Origin: Paramagnetospirillum marisnigri
Lineage (GTDB): Bacteria > Pseudomonadota > Alphaproteobacteria > Rhodospirillales > Magnetospirillaceae
DNA: 64,000 nt
Assembly (NCBI RefSeq): GCF_001650715.1
Contig: NZ_LWQT01000044.1
Coordinates: forward strand, 62,001-126,000
Direction of reading: 5' to 3'
Shown: one piece after another, positions 41,078 to 50,335 of the stretch
Numbering within the stretch: the stretch's first letter is position 1
How the letters are laid out: every line of letters starts with the position of its first letter
Translations under genes and position numbers: made by a program
Notes under the pieces: generated by a model
Seen by the model: the letters and a program-made list of their open reading frames with translations, nothing else
What the model was told of the DNA's origin: nothing
The model's database searches: none

Positions 41078-42192
41078 GTTTCGCTGCCATGCTGGACCCG
41101 GTCCTGCGCTTCCTGCTGCGCTACAAGAGCCGCCGCAAGCGGGCCGAGGGCATCTTGCTGGTCAGTTCGCGCGGCCCGGCCGAGATGGTGTTCCTCTCGG
41201 CGGTGCTCAGCCGCTTCATGCGGCTGGCCGGGCTGGACGAGAGCGTCACCCTGCTGTGCCGCCCCGACGCGGCGGGCATGGCCTTCCTGTTTCCCCGGCT
41301 GCTGAAGATCCGCAAGATCGAGTTCCGCCGCCTGGACGATCTGGAATACCGCTGGCAGGCCTTCATCGACCTGCATGCCCAGCATTACCGCATGATCGTA
41401 TCGCTGGACTATGTGCGCGAGCATGACCAGGACGAGGCCCTGATCCTGGCCGCCGATCCGGCCGAGACGGCGGGCATGGTGCCGCCGCCCTATAAGCGCA
41501 ATTATCACCAGCGCCTGGAAGAGAGCGAGAAGGTCTTCGACATCTTGTTCGACTCGGGGCCGCTGCGTCAGGACAAGATCCTGCGCTGGTCGAAATTCGC
41601 CGATGAAATTCTCGACGACCGCCAGCAGCCCGCTTTGGCGCTGTTGCCCGACAGCCAGTTGCCCCCGGCCGAGCACCTGCCCGAAACCATCGTCTTCTTC
41701 CCGTTTTCCGGCGTCAAGCAGCGCCAGATTCCCATGGAAATCTGGCGCCAGATGGCCGAAGCGGTGCCGTCGCACTGGCGCATCCTGGTGGCGGGCCACC
41801 GCAACGACTTCGACCGCAACCCCGAATACATGGCGCTGATGGCCCAGCCCAACGTGACCATGGAGACCTCGGGCTTCGACCGGCTCGCCTCCATCCTGCT
41901 GGGCTCGCGCCTGTCCGTGGGGGTGGACACCGCCGGTCTGCATCTGGCGGTGCTGCTGGGCACCCCGACCCTGTGCCTGGCTTCGGCCGCCTATGCCGGG
42001 GCGGGCGTGCCCTATGACGAACGGGTCGCCCCCGACAATGTCCAGTTCGTCTACGTCCCCATGGAATGCCAGGGCTGCCTGGGCCGCTGCAAGTTCCCGC
42101 TGGAGGACGGCATGTATAAATGCGTCGCCGAGCTGGATACCAAGGCGGTGGTGGATTATGTCCGCGCCGCCACCGGCGGGGGGATGCCGTGA
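41074..42192 (+). CDS. Glycosyltransferase family 9 (tandem paralogue)
   Basis: 372 aa, GT9. It shares with its upstream neighbour the order and spacing of signatures: VFFPFSGVKQRQIP, GSRLSVGVDTAGLHLAVLLG, PTLCLASAAYAGAGVPYDE, and the C-terminal ECQGCLGRCKFP ... MYKCVAELD. In the N-terminal domain the expected G-L-G-D is replaced by SSRGPAEMVF, so the acceptor-side loop is altered; activity or acceptor may differ. ATG overlaps the preceding stop by four bases (ATGA). Confidence 0.87.
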   Translation: MSFAAMLDPVLRFLLRYKSRRKRAEGILLVSSRGPAEMVFLSAVLSRFMRLAGLDESVTLLCRPDAAGMAFLFPRLLKIRKIEFRRLDDLEYRWQAFIDLHAQHYRMIVSLDYVREHDQDEALILAADPAETAGMVPPPYKRNYHQRLEESEKVFDILFDSGPLRQDKILRWSKFADEILDDRQQPALALLPDSQLPPAEHLPETIVFFPFSGVKQRQIPMEIWRQMAEAVPSHWRILVAGHRNDFDRNPEYMALMAQPNVTMETSGFDRLASILLGSRLSVGVDTAGLHLAVLLGTPTLCLASAAYAGAGVPYDERVAPDNVQFVYVPMECQGCLGRCKFPLEDGMYKCVAELDTKAVVDYVRAATGGGMP

Positions 42193-42212
42193 CGGCAGCG
42201 GTCGGCCATTTT

Positions 42213-42337
42213 CCCTCGCCCGCTTGCGGGAGAGGGAGGAGGCCCGCAGGGCCAGAGGGTGAGGGCTTAGTGTCCACCATCCATGCCCTCACCCGGCTCG
42301 CTTTCGCTCGCCACCCTCTCCCGCAAGCGGGCGAGGG
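42213..42337. repeat. Long inverted repeat with 24-bp perfect arms
   Basis: The 24-base arms at 42213-42236 and 42314-42337 are perfect complements (CCCTCGCCCGCTTGCGGG plus AGAGGG). Each arm also contains its own small hairpin (CCCGCTTGCGGG). Inner blocks (GGGTGAGGGC/GCCCTCACCC) add to the pairing. This type recurs near 56093. It lies between two GT9 genes. Confidence 0.9.
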
Positions 42338-42355
42338 TTTGTTCGCGAGGTCCTG

Positions 42356-43513
42356 GTGTTTGTCATGAGTCTTTTCCCGCGCGGCATGCGCCGTCGCTGG
42401 TGGATGTTCCGTCCCATCGACGCCCTGGTGGCGCTGTGGCCCGCGCCGCGTGAGCGCAAGGGCGTGCTGGTGGTGCGCATGGACGGCATCGGCGACATGG
42501 TGATGTTCCGCGCCGCGCTGGAGCACTATCCCGACGCCTTCGGAGTGGCGAAGTCCGAGATCACGGTGCTGGGCTGCAATTCCTGGAAGCCGCTGGCCGA
42601 TCAGGTGTTTCCCGGCTTCAAAGTGGTGGCCATCGACGAGCATGCCTTCGAGAAGAAGTGGCTCTATCGCCTGAAGATCGCGCTCATGGTTCGCCGCCAG
42701 GGCTTCCAGGTGGCGGTGTGCGACATGTTCATGCGCAAGACCCTGACCGCCGATAGTCTGGTCTGGGCCAGCCGCGCCGAGCAGCGCATCGTCTGCACCC
42801 CCTTCATCACCGAGCGGACCAAGGCGGAATACGCCTGGTACCTGGCCAAGGCGACCCGGGTGATCGATACCGGCCCCTATCCCACCCATGAGGGGTTGCG
42901 GCATTTCACCTTCCTGCAGGCCCTGACCGGCACCCGCATGCCGCCGGAAGTGCCCGCCATCCCCTGGCGGAATGAGCCTCCGGCCCTGCCCGAGGGCGGC
43001 GCCTATGTGGTGATGAATTTCGGTTCCAACGAGCCGGGGCGGCGCTGGCCCTTCGCCCAGTTCCTCGACCTCGCCCGCCATTGCCTGGAGGCCGGTCTCA
43101 GGGTGGTGTTCGTGGGAGCGCGGCAGGAGGACTTCGCCAAGCCCGCCATCGCCGCCCTCGATCATCCCGGCGTGGTGGACACCATCGGCAGCCTGAAGCT
43201 GCCGCAACTGGTGGACGTGCTGAAGCATGCCGCCTGCGTGGTCAGCAATGATACCGGCCCCGGCCATCTCGCCATCGGGGTGGGGGCGGCGACGGTGCTG
43301 CTGGCGGGGGGCGGCCATTTCGGCTGTTTCGTGCCCTATCCCGAGTCCATCCGGCCGCCCCGGGCGGTGTTCCTCAACCACGAGATGGACTGTTACCACT
43401 GCCTGTGGCGCTGCCCCAAGCGGGCGTCGGACGCCGATGCCTTTCCCTGCGTCGCCGGAATTTCGGTGCAACGGGTGTGGGAGGCGGTGCGAGGGCTTGT
43501 TTCGCCGTCCTGA
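42356..43513 (+). CDS. Glycosyltransferase family 9 (third in cluster)
   Basis: About 385 aa. N-terminal GVLVVRMDGIGDMVMFRAAL carries the G-I-G-D signature. The C-terminal domain has YVVMNFGSNEPGRRWPFAQF, ACVVSNDTGPGHLAIGVGA and a cysteine-containing end (EMDCYHCLWRCPKR). Classic heptosyltransferase-type GT9. It is more divergent from the previous two than they are from each other. GTG 42356 has GAGG five bases upstream; ATG 42365 (three codons later) is the alternative. A palindromic repeat separates it from the preceding gene. Confidence 0.87.
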   Translation: MFVMSLFPRGMRRRWWMFRPIDALVALWPAPRERKGVLVVRMDGIGDMVMFRAALEHYPDAFGVAKSEITVLGCNSWKPLADQVFPGFKVVAIDEHAFEKKWLYRLKIALMVRRQGFQVAVCDMFMRKTLTADSLVWASRAEQRIVCTPFITERTKAEYAWYLAKATRVIDTGPYPTHEGLRHFTFLQALTGTRMPPEVPAIPWRNEPPALPEGGAYVVMNFGSNEPGRRWPFAQFLDLARHCLEAGLRVVFVGARQEDFAKPAIAALDHPGVVDTIGSLKLPQLVDVLKHAACVVSNDTGPGHLAIGVGAATVLLAGGGHFGCFVPYPESIRPPRAVFLNHEMDCYHCLWRCPKRASDADAFPCVAGISVQRVWEAVRGLVSPS

Positions 43514-43555
43514 CTTGCGCAAGATCGTGGCCCGACAGTCGCGAGGAACGTCCCC

Positions 43556-44212
43556 ATGCCCAAGCTGCTCCACTGGCTGCCTGTCCTGGTCGTGCTGCTG
43601 TTGGGGGGCTGTGGCCCGGTCTATGAAACCGTCTACGACCTGACACCGCCCCGCTCGGCCGAGGGGCGGCAATGCGCCACCCAGTGCCAGACCACCCAGA
43701 CCTACTGCAAGCGCAACTGTGAGCTGGAGGAGGATCGCTGTCGCTCCCGCGCCCGCGACGAAGCCCGGCGCGACTACGACCGCTATGTGCGCGAGCAGCG
43801 CGACAGGGGCAGGAAGGTCGAGCGCAGCGAGAGTTCCTTCGAGAGCAGCTATGGCTGCGGCGACTCGTCATGCAAGGCCGAATGCGGCAGGGACTTCCGG
43901 ACCTGCTACACCACCTGCGGCGGCCAGGTCAGTTCTCGCCGGGTCTGCACCGCCTTTTGCGACAAGGAAACCGCCCCGGCTGCCGAGGCGGCGCCCAGTT
44001 CCCCCAGCGCAAAAGGGTCCGCCAGATCGGAAGCCTCGTCGTCGCTCTGCCGTCCCAATGCCCGGGTCAGCGTCCTGTCCGAGGGTGACTGGTATCCCGC
44101 CCGGGTGACCGGCGCGGTGCTGTCCGATGGCCGTTGTCCCATCCATTACGAAGGCTATGGGTCCGAGGACGACGAGGCGGTGCCCGCCCGTCGCATGAAG
44201 CCGCTGCCATAA
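43556..44212 (+). CDS. Cysteine-rich lipoprotein with C-terminal Tudor/Agenet-like segment
   Basis: 218 aa. A lipoprotein signal (LLHWLPVLVVLLLGGCGP, lipobox Cys about residue 19) is followed by a charged, highly Cys-rich region: CATQCQTTQTYCKRNC, RCRSRARDEARR, then YGCGDSSCKAECGRDFRTCY, TTCGG and VCTAFC. A Ser/Ala linker leads to a compact C-terminal segment (VSVLSEGDWYPARVTGAV ... YEGYGSEDDEAVPARRMKPL) resembling an Agenet/Tudor-like beta-barrel. About 15 cysteines could form disulfides in the periplasm. GAGGAA precedes the ATG. Function unknown; the C-terminal module is recognised from pattern only. Confidence 0.6.
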   Translation: MPKLLHWLPVLVVLLLGGCGPVYETVYDLTPPRSAEGRQCATQCQTTQTYCKRNCELEEDRCRSRARDEARRDYDRYVREQRDRGRKVERSESSFESSYGCGDSSCKAECGRDFRTCYTTCGGQVSSRRVCTAFCDKETAPAAEAAPSSPSAKGSARSEASSSLCRPNARVSVLSEGDWYPARVTGAVLSDGRCPIHYEGYGSEDDEAVPARRMKPLP

Positions 44213-44224
44213 CGGTTTCCGGGC

Positions 44225-46978
44225 TCAGCCCGTCGGCGGCGCCAGGAACTCGGAGGTCAGCCTGACCGCCTCGGCCAGTCCCACCTTGACGGGGGTGACG
44301 CCCTCGGGGAAGGCGCCGAACAGCCGTGACGGCATCATGGGGTCCAGCAGCACGAAGACACCGTGATCACTGGCCCGGCGCACCAGCCGCCCGAAGGCCT
44401 GTTTCAGGCGCAGCCGGGTGATCATGTCGTCATGGGCCTTGCCACCGAACTGGGCGCGCCGCGCCTTGTGCAGGATGTCGGGGCGCGGCCACGGTACCCG
44501 GTCGAACACGATCAGGCGCAGCGAGCGCCCCGGCACGTCGACGCCGTCACGCACCGCGTCGGTGCCCAGCAGGCAGGACTCCTCCTCGGCGCGGAAGATG
44601 TCCACCAGGGTCGAGGTGTCCATGTTGTCCACATGCTGGGCCAGCAGCGGCAGCCCGGCATCCTCCAGCGGCGCGTTGATGCGCTTGTGCACCGCCCGCA
44701 GCCGCGAAATGGCGGTGAACAGGCCGAGCCCGCCGCCGCCCGAGGCCAGGAACAGCTCGCGATAGGCCGCCGCCACCTGATCCATGTCGTCCTTGCGCAC
44801 ATCGGTGACGATCAGCACCCGGGTCTGGGCGGGATAGTCGAAGGGCGAGGCCACGGCGGCGCGCAAGGGGGCGGCGGCCAGATGGGCGGCGCCGGTGCGC
44901 CGCTCGGCCGCCCGCCAGTCGGCATCCACGTCGCCCGAGCCGTCGCGCAGCGTCGCCGAGGTGATCACCACCCCGTGGGACGGCTCCACCACCGCCTTGG
45001 CGAAGGGAATGGTGGGATCGATCCAGTGGCGATGCATGCCCACATCCATGTCGCGCCCGTCGATGCGTTCCACCGACAGCCAGTCGACGAAGCGGTCGTC
45101 ACTGGTGCCGCCCAGCGCGTCCAGCATGCCCTTCCACCCCGCCAGCGGCGCCAGGGCGCGGCGTTCGATGGAGCGGCAGATGCCCTCGATGCGCGATCGC
45201 GTCGCGCTGTCCAGTTCGGTGGCCTCGTCGTCCAACAGCCCGGCCAGGGATTTCATCAGGGTCTGCAGCGGAATGGCGAGGCGGCCCAGGGCCTGGGCGA
45301 GGTCGGCCGCCGCCTCCGGCAACCCCGGCACCGGCGGCTGGGTATCGGTCTCCAGGCTGAAGGGCGATGAGCTGTCGGCGCTGCGGGCATAGACCTGCTG
45401 GCGCACCAGGGCCAGGAAGGTCTCGGACGGGCCATGCGCCGCGCCCTCGCCCAGCCGCATCAGCCAGCCGGGGCCGGGCAGGGCGCGGGCGGCGGCCAGG
45501 GCGTTGTCCAGGGCCTGGACGCAATCCTCGGAATGGCCCACCAGATCCTCGGCGCGGCGATGCAGTCCCCTGGCCCGCGAGCGGGTGGCGGCGTCGCCTT
45601 CCGGCCCCAGCAGCCAGCGGCGCAGCTCGGCCGCCTCCAGCCCGGTCAGATGGGCGGAAAAGGCGGCATCGGCGGCATCGAAGACATGATGGCCCTCGTC
45701 GAAAATGGTCCGCGTCGGCATGATTCCGTCGTCGAGCCCGCCGAGCGCCGCCTGCACCATCACCAGGGCATGGTTGGCCACCACGATGTCGGCCCGGCGC
45801 GCCCGGCGCACGGCGCGCTCGATGAAGCATTTGCGGTAGTGGAAGCAGGCCGAGAACACGCATTCGCCCCGGCGGTCGGCCAGTCCCATGGTCCGCGCCC
45901 GTCCCAGCAGGTCCACCAGCCAGCCGGGGAAGTCGCCGCCCACCATGTCGCCGTCCCGCGTCGCCAGCACCCAGCGCGCCATCAGGCCCAGGGCAGGGGC
46001 GTCCTGGTTGCGGTTGCGGGTCAGTTGTTCCTCGAAGTTCAGCAGGCAGACATAGTTCTCGCGGCCCTTGCGGATCACCACCTTGCGCGCCTTGTCGTGG
46101 GGCAGGGGGAACAGCCGGTCCAGCTCGCCGTCCAACTGGCGTTGCAGGTTGCGGGTATGGGTGGAAATCCATACCGGGGCGGCGTTCTTCTCGGCCCAGA
46201 CGCTGGCGGGGGCGATATAGCCCAGGGTCTTGCCGGTGCCGGTGCCCGCCTCGGCCAGCACTAGGCGGGGCTCGTCTTCCCGCTCGCGCGGCAGGAAGGC
46301 GAAGGACACCGCCGAAGCGTAGTCGGCCTGGGCCGGGCGTTGCTCGGCGCCGCTTCCCAGCATGGATGCCAGCCGGGCGCGGGCCTCGGCGGGATCGACC
46401 GGCAGGCTGCCGCCCGGTGGCTCGGGGGCGAATTCATTCCATTCCGGCAGTCGCTCCCACACCCGCGCCGCGCCGCCGCCGCGTCCCGAATCGCCCTGGA
46501 CGCCCAAGGCCGCCAGCACCGGGCTGCCCCAGCCCCAACCCGCCCGCGCCATCATCCAGGCCAGGCCGCGGGTGTCCACCGCCCGGGCGGCGGTGTCGGC
46601 GGCGGTATTGCGGGCCAGTTCCTCCAGCAGGCGGCGGCTGGCGGTCATCAGCGCCTCGGCCTCGTCCTCCAGATCGGCGGGACGGGGCAAGCCCATGATC
46701 TCGGCCAGTCCGCGCGGCGTCGGCAGGCAGAACCGGGCGGGACGCACGAAGGCGAACAGTTCCAACACGTCCAGGCGGATGAAATCATCGAGGCCGAGCC
46801 GCGCCGCCACCGCCGGTCCATGGCAGACCATGGGGGATTCGTTGCGGGCGTAGCGGGCGGCCTGGGCGAGGCTGAGACGCCTGAATTCGCCATCGGGCTC
46901 CAGCGCCACGGCGCCCCTGGCCCCCGTCACCAGGACCGGGGCATGGGGCAGCAGGATGCGGGGGGCGTCGGGCGGCAT
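44225..46978 (-). CDS. DinG/XPD-family ATP-dependent DNA helicase
   Basis: 917 aa. Walker A is LAEAGTGTGKTLGY (about 243-253), Walker B/DEAH is DEGHHVFDA. The Fe-S-cluster cysteines typical of the XPD/DinG clade are visible in NYVCLLNFE and CVFSACFHYRKCFIERA. Motif VI is LRLKQAFGRLVRRASDHG. The N-terminal 230 residues are not part of the core and resemble a degenerate nuclease-like region (ILLPHAPVLVTGARG, VCHGPAVAARLG). 5'-3' DNA helicase activity in replication-conflict or damage repair is expected. No strong ribosome-binding site is seen before the ATG. Confidence 0.88.
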   Translation of the reverse strand: MPPDAPRILLPHAPVLVTGARGAVALEPDGEFRRLSLAQAARYARNESPMVCHGPAVAARLGLDDFIRLDVLELFAFVRPARFCLPTPRGLAEIMGLPRPADLEDEAEALMTASRRLLEELARNTAADTAARAVDTRGLAWMMARAGWGWGSPVLAALGVQGDSGRGGGAARVWERLPEWNEFAPEPPGGSLPVDPAEARARLASMLGSGAEQRPAQADYASAVSFAFLPREREDEPRLVLAEAGTGTGKTLGYIAPASVWAEKNAAPVWISTHTRNLQRQLDGELDRLFPLPHDKARKVVIRKGRENYVCLLNFEEQLTRNRNQDAPALGLMARWVLATRDGDMVGGDFPGWLVDLLGRARTMGLADRRGECVFSACFHYRKCFIERAVRRARRADIVVANHALVMVQAALGGLDDGIMPTRTIFDEGHHVFDAADAAFSAHLTGLEAAELRRWLLGPEGDAATRSRARGLHRRAEDLVGHSEDCVQALDNALAAARALPGPGWLMRLGEGAAHGPSETFLALVRQQVYARSADSSSPFSLETDTQPPVPGLPEAAADLAQALGRLAIPLQTLMKSLAGLLDDEATELDSATRSRIEGICRSIERRALAPLAGWKGMLDALGGTSDDRFVDWLSVERIDGRDMDVGMHRHWIDPTIPFAKAVVEPSHGVVITSATLRDGSGDVDADWRAAERRTGAAHLAAAPLRAAVASPFDYPAQTRVLIVTDVRKDDMDQVAAAYRELFLASGGGGLGLFTAISRLRAVHKRINAPLEDAGLPLLAQHVDNMDTSTLVDIFRAEEESCLLGTDAVRDGVDVPGRSLRLIVFDRVPWPRPDILHKARRAQFGGKAHDDMITRLRLKQAFGRLVRRASDHGVFVLLDPMMPSRLFGAFPEGVTPVKVGLAEAVRLTSEFLAPPTG

Positions 46979-47035
46979 GGCCGGAGACTACAGGGGGAAC
47001 GGAAAGAGCACAAGCGCGCTCGGGCGCCGGGTGAT

Positions 47036-48535
47036 CTACCGCACCGCCACCACCCTTCCTTCCACCTTGGGCGCCACGCTGGTCCGCGCCGCCAGATAGT
47101 CGGCCACCACATTGACCAGCAGTGGGCCGCCGCTGGCGTCCACCACCACCTTGGCCTCGGTCAGGGATTTGTAGCCGTCGCCGCCCCGGCCAAGATAATC
47201 CGAGGTGGCCAGCCGGTAGACCCGGCTCGGTTCCAGCGGCTTGGCGCCGACGCGCACCGAGATGACGCGGCTGCCCGGCGGCTTGGCGCCGTCATAGGTG
47301 ATGGCCATGCCCGAGACCTGGGGGAAGCGCCCGGCCTTGGCCTCCACACCCGACAGGCTGTATTCCAGCACGGCGAGCAGCTGCTTGCCGGTGATGTCCA
47401 CCGCCATGACCGCATTGCCGAACGGCATCTCGGTCAGGATGTCGCGCCGGGTCAGGGTGGTCCCCGCCGCATAGTTTCGGTTGCCGCGCAGACCGCCGCC
47501 ATTGATCAGGGCCAGCTCGGCCTTGAAATGCTCTCGTAGCGCATCGGCGAACAGGTTGCCCACCGCCGATTCGTCGCTGCGCACCACGGTGCCCCGGCTG
47601 TCCATGGCGGTGTCGAGCCGGGTCAGAGGCTGGTCCAGCGCCTGGGCCAGCAAGGTGTCGTAGCGGGCCACCAGCGGCAGCAAGGCCGGGGCGGGGGCGG
47701 CGCCTGCCACCCGGACAAAGCGCCAGCCCTCGGTGACCACCTTGGTCGGGCCGGTGGCGCCGGGGTCGGGGCGGTCGACCACCAGATCCACCACCCCCAG
47801 CCAATGGGCATTGTTGCCCGCCTTCAGCACCAGGGCACCGTCTTCCTTGACGCTGATGGGGTCGTGGTCGTGGCCGCCCAGCACCAGATCGACTCCCTTG
47901 GTCCTGAGCGCCAGTTTGCGGTCCTCATCCAGGTCGAGATGGGTCAGCGCCACCACCACTTCGGCGCCCTGGGCGCGAAGTTGGTGGGCCATGGCCTGGG
48001 CGGCGGCCATCTCGTCGGTGAAGGTGACGCCCTCGGCCTGGGCCAGATCCCTGGTCCGCGCGGTCAGCACGCCGAGAAAGCCGACCTTGACCCCGTTGAT
48101 CTCCCGGATCAGCGATTCCGCCATGCCGCCAAAGGGCTTGCCGTCGCTTCCCAGCACATTGGTGCCGACCCAGGGGAAGCTGGACTGGGCGATGCGCTCG
48201 GCGAAATTGGCGGGTCCGGCGTCGAATTCGTGATTGCCGGGGACGGCGGCCACCGGCGCCAGGGCGTTGAAGAACTCGATCATATGGGCGCCCTTGGTCA
48301 GGTTCGACGCCAGCGAGGGGCTGATGAGGTCGCCGCCGAAGGTGAAGGCCGCCAGGGGCGACTTGGCCCGTTCCTGGTCGATGCGGGTTTGAAGTTCCGC
48401 CAGGCCGCCCTGTCCATCCACCGGCCGGTATTCGTAGATGTCGTTGACATGCAGGAAGGTCAGGCGAAGCTGCTCGGCGGCGGCGCCCGATGCCCAGAGC
48501 ATCAGGCACGCGGCCAGCCACGATGTCTTGATCAT
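47036..48535 (-). CDS. 5'-nucleotidase / UshA-family metallophosphatase
   Basis: 499 aa with a signal peptide (MIKTSWLAACLMLWASGAAA). The calcineurin-like domain (25-260) has FLHVNDIYEYRP, TFGGDLISPS, AVPGNHEFDAG, ALTHLD and VLGGHDHDP. The 5'-nucleotidase C-terminal domain (about 300-480) has ALINGGGLRGN and ATSDYLGRGGDGY. It should hydrolyse nucleotides or related phosphoesters in the periplasm. The ATG at 48535 was chosen for the signal peptide; AAGGGG lies upstream. Divergent from the Sel1 protein. Confidence 0.9.
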   Translation of the reverse strand: MIKTSWLAACLMLWASGAAAEQLRLTFLHVNDIYEYRPVDGQGGLAELQTRIDQERAKSPLAAFTFGGDLISPSLASNLTKGAHMIEFFNALAPVAAVPGNHEFDAGPANFAERIAQSSFPWVGTNVLGSDGKPFGGMAESLIREINGVKVGFLGVLTARTRDLAQAEGVTFTDEMAAAQAMAHQLRAQGAEVVVALTHLDLDEDRKLALRTKGVDLVLGGHDHDPISVKEDGALVLKAGNNAHWLGVVDLVVDRPDPGATGPTKVVTEGWRFVRVAGAAPAPALLPLVARYDTLLAQALDQPLTRLDTAMDSRGTVVRSDESAVGNLFADALREHFKAELALINGGGLRGNRNYAAGTTLTRRDILTEMPFGNAVMAVDITGKQLLAVLEYSLSGVEAKAGRFPQVSGMAITYDGAKPPGSRVISVRVGAKPLEPSRVYRLATSDYLGRGGDGYKSLTEAKVVVDASGGPLLVNVVADYLAARTSVAPKVEGRVVAVR

Positions 48536-48777
48536 TCCCCTCGGTCCCCTTCCCCTGTCCAAGCCCCACTTTGCCCGCATCGCGGGCGTCGGACTAGCCA
48601 AATGCGGAAATGGAAGGTCCGGGCTCTCCAAGCTCCGATTGCCTTCGTTCGCCGGAAATGGAATCATGCGCCCCCATTCCCTGGTGTTTTCCGCTCGTCG
48701 TCCAGTATCCGGGTCGCGCGGCAGGAGGCCACCAACTTTTTGAATCGTTTTCACCTGGACGTGGAAAGCCCCATCGC

Positions 48778-49938
48778 ATGAGGATCGCCGTTCTCGTCGC
48801 CGCATTGGCCGCAATAGGCCTGTCGAGCGTGGCCCAGGCCGAAACTGCCCGGCCGGTCAAGGCCAAGGCCCCCGCCAAGGCTGCCAAGCCGGTGGTCGAC
48901 TCGCCGTTGGTGATTCTGACCAATGCCGCCAACCGGGGCGAGGCCGAGGCGCAGCGCCAGTTGGGCCAGGCCTATCGCGACGGACACGGCGTCAAGGCCG
49001 ATATCCACGCCGCCCTGGGCTGGTTTGGGCTGGCGGTCGCCAATGGCAGCGCCGCCGCCGCCCTGGATGCGGCCGATCTCTATCAGCGCGGCCACGGGGT
49101 CAAGCGCGATATGGAGCAGGCGGCGCAGTGGCTCTACCATGCCGGGGTTTTGGGAGATGCCGGGGCGCGCGACAAGTGGGTGGAGCTGGTTCTGTCGGGC
49201 GAGGTCGCCTCGCTGGGTGGCGGCGCCGGGGTCGAGTGGCTGGTGGAAGCCGCCGGTCGCGGCGACAATCGCGCTCCCATGATCCTGGCCGATGCCTTTG
49301 AACGCGGCCAGGGCGTCGCCGCCAACGAGGATGCCGCCGAGGGCTGGCTGCGCGTCGCCATTACCCGGACTGGCGACCTGGAAGCGGAATACCGGCTGGG
49401 GCGGCTGTTGCTGGCCCGTCCCGCCTATTGGCGCATGCCGACCCTGGAGGAATGGAATCTGAAGGAAGCCGAGCGCAAGGGCCTGCCCTTCGGCGCCATC
49501 CCCTTCACCGTCAAGCCCACCGGCCAGGAAGACAAAATTCTCAGCCAGATGCGGCCGGGCATGGTCGAGGGCGAGCGGCGCCTGACCGCCGCCGCCCGTC
49601 GTGGCCATGCCGAAGCCCAGTTCCTGCTGGGCAAGTCCCTGGTGACCGGCATGGAACTGCCCATGGACATGCCGCGCGGCATCGGCTGGCTGGAGGCCGC
49701 CGCCTCCCAGGGCCATGCCGAGGCCACCATCACCCTGGCCGCGTTGGCGGCGGAAGGGTTCGGCCATTTCGCCCGGGATGCGGTGCGGGCCTTCGTGCTC
49801 TACGACCTTGCCGCCGCCGAGGGCGAGCCCGCCGCCGCCGCCGCCCGTGACGCGGTGGCCAAGGGGCTCAACCAGCGCCAGTTGGGCCGGGCGCGGGCCA
49901 TGGTCCAGGGCTTCCGCGAATTGCAGCAAGGACTCTGA
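48778..49938 (+). CDS. Secreted Sel1-repeat protein
   Basis: 386 aa. Signal peptide (RIAVLVAALAAIGLSSVAQA), an Ala/Lys/Pro segment, then Sel1-like repeats from about residue 45 (AEAQRQLGQAYRDGHGVKAD, ALDAADLYQRGHGVKRDMEQ, APMILADAFERGQGVAANE) with more degenerate ones to the end. Such periplasmic solenoids mediate protein interactions. GGAAAG precedes the ATG. It converges on the Hpt/receiver genes. Confidence 0.82.
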   Translation: MRIAVLVAALAAIGLSSVAQAETARPVKAKAPAKAAKPVVDSPLVILTNAANRGEAEAQRQLGQAYRDGHGVKADIHAALGWFGLAVANGSAAAALDAADLYQRGHGVKRDMEQAAQWLYHAGVLGDAGARDKWVELVLSGEVASLGGGAGVEWLVEAAGRGDNRAPMILADAFERGQGVAANEDAAEGWLRVAITRTGDLEAEYRLGRLLLARPAYWRMPTLEEWNLKEAERKGLPFGAIPFTVKPTGQEDKILSQMRPGMVEGERRLTAAARRGHAEAQFLLGKSLVTGMELPMDMPRGIGWLEAAASQGHAEATITLAALAAEGFGHFARDAVRAFVLYDLAAAEGEPAAAAARDAVAKGLNQRQLGRARAMVQGFRELQQGL

Positions 49939-50331
49939 TCACTCGCCCAGCAGGGTATTGCCGATGGCGCCGCCATCGCCGCTGAGGCGTTCGCGGATCA
50001 CCCGGCCCAGGGCGGCCACCAGGGCCGCCATGGGCTCCAGCGCCTCGGGCCGCGTTTCCAGCAGTCGGCACAGCCGCTGGCCCAACTCGCTGACCAGGGG
50101 GTAGTCGAAGGTGCTGCCCTGGCCCTTCATGTCATGGGCAATCTGGAACAGTGTCGCCAGATGCGACGGGCGTTGATCCGGCTCGGCCATGACCAGCGCC
50201 CAGCAGGCCTCCAGGCGAGCGAGATCGGCCTCGGCCCAGGCGATATAGCGGCCCGACAAATTGGCCAGGGCGGCTTCGGCGCGGGCCATGGCCTCGGGGT
50301 CAAGGTCAAGAAAATCGTCGGCGGCGGGCAA
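49939..50331 (-). CDS. Hpt-domain phosphotransfer protein
   Basis: About 130 aa of alpha-helix with the Hpt signature IAHDMKGQGSTFDYPLVSEL, whose His is the phosphorylated residue. It relays phosphate between a kinase receiver and a response regulator. The start is uncertain: a TTG four bases after the stop of the receiver gene fits coupling, while an ATG at 50289 is also possible. Operon with the receiver gene upstream. Confidence 0.8.
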   Translation of the reverse strand: MPAADDFLDLDPEAMARAEAALANLSGRYIAWAEADLARLEACWALVMAEPDQRPSHLATLFQIAHDMKGQGSTFDYPLVSELGQRLCRLLETRPEALEPMAALVAALGRVIRERLSGDGGAIGNTLLGE

Positions 50332-50335
50332 GGCC

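Noticed and set aside
42213-42337. Insertion sequence or transposon ends
   Set aside because: Arms are perfect, but there is no transposase, no target duplication that I can see and the element is only 125 bp, so it is an intergenic palindromic repeat.
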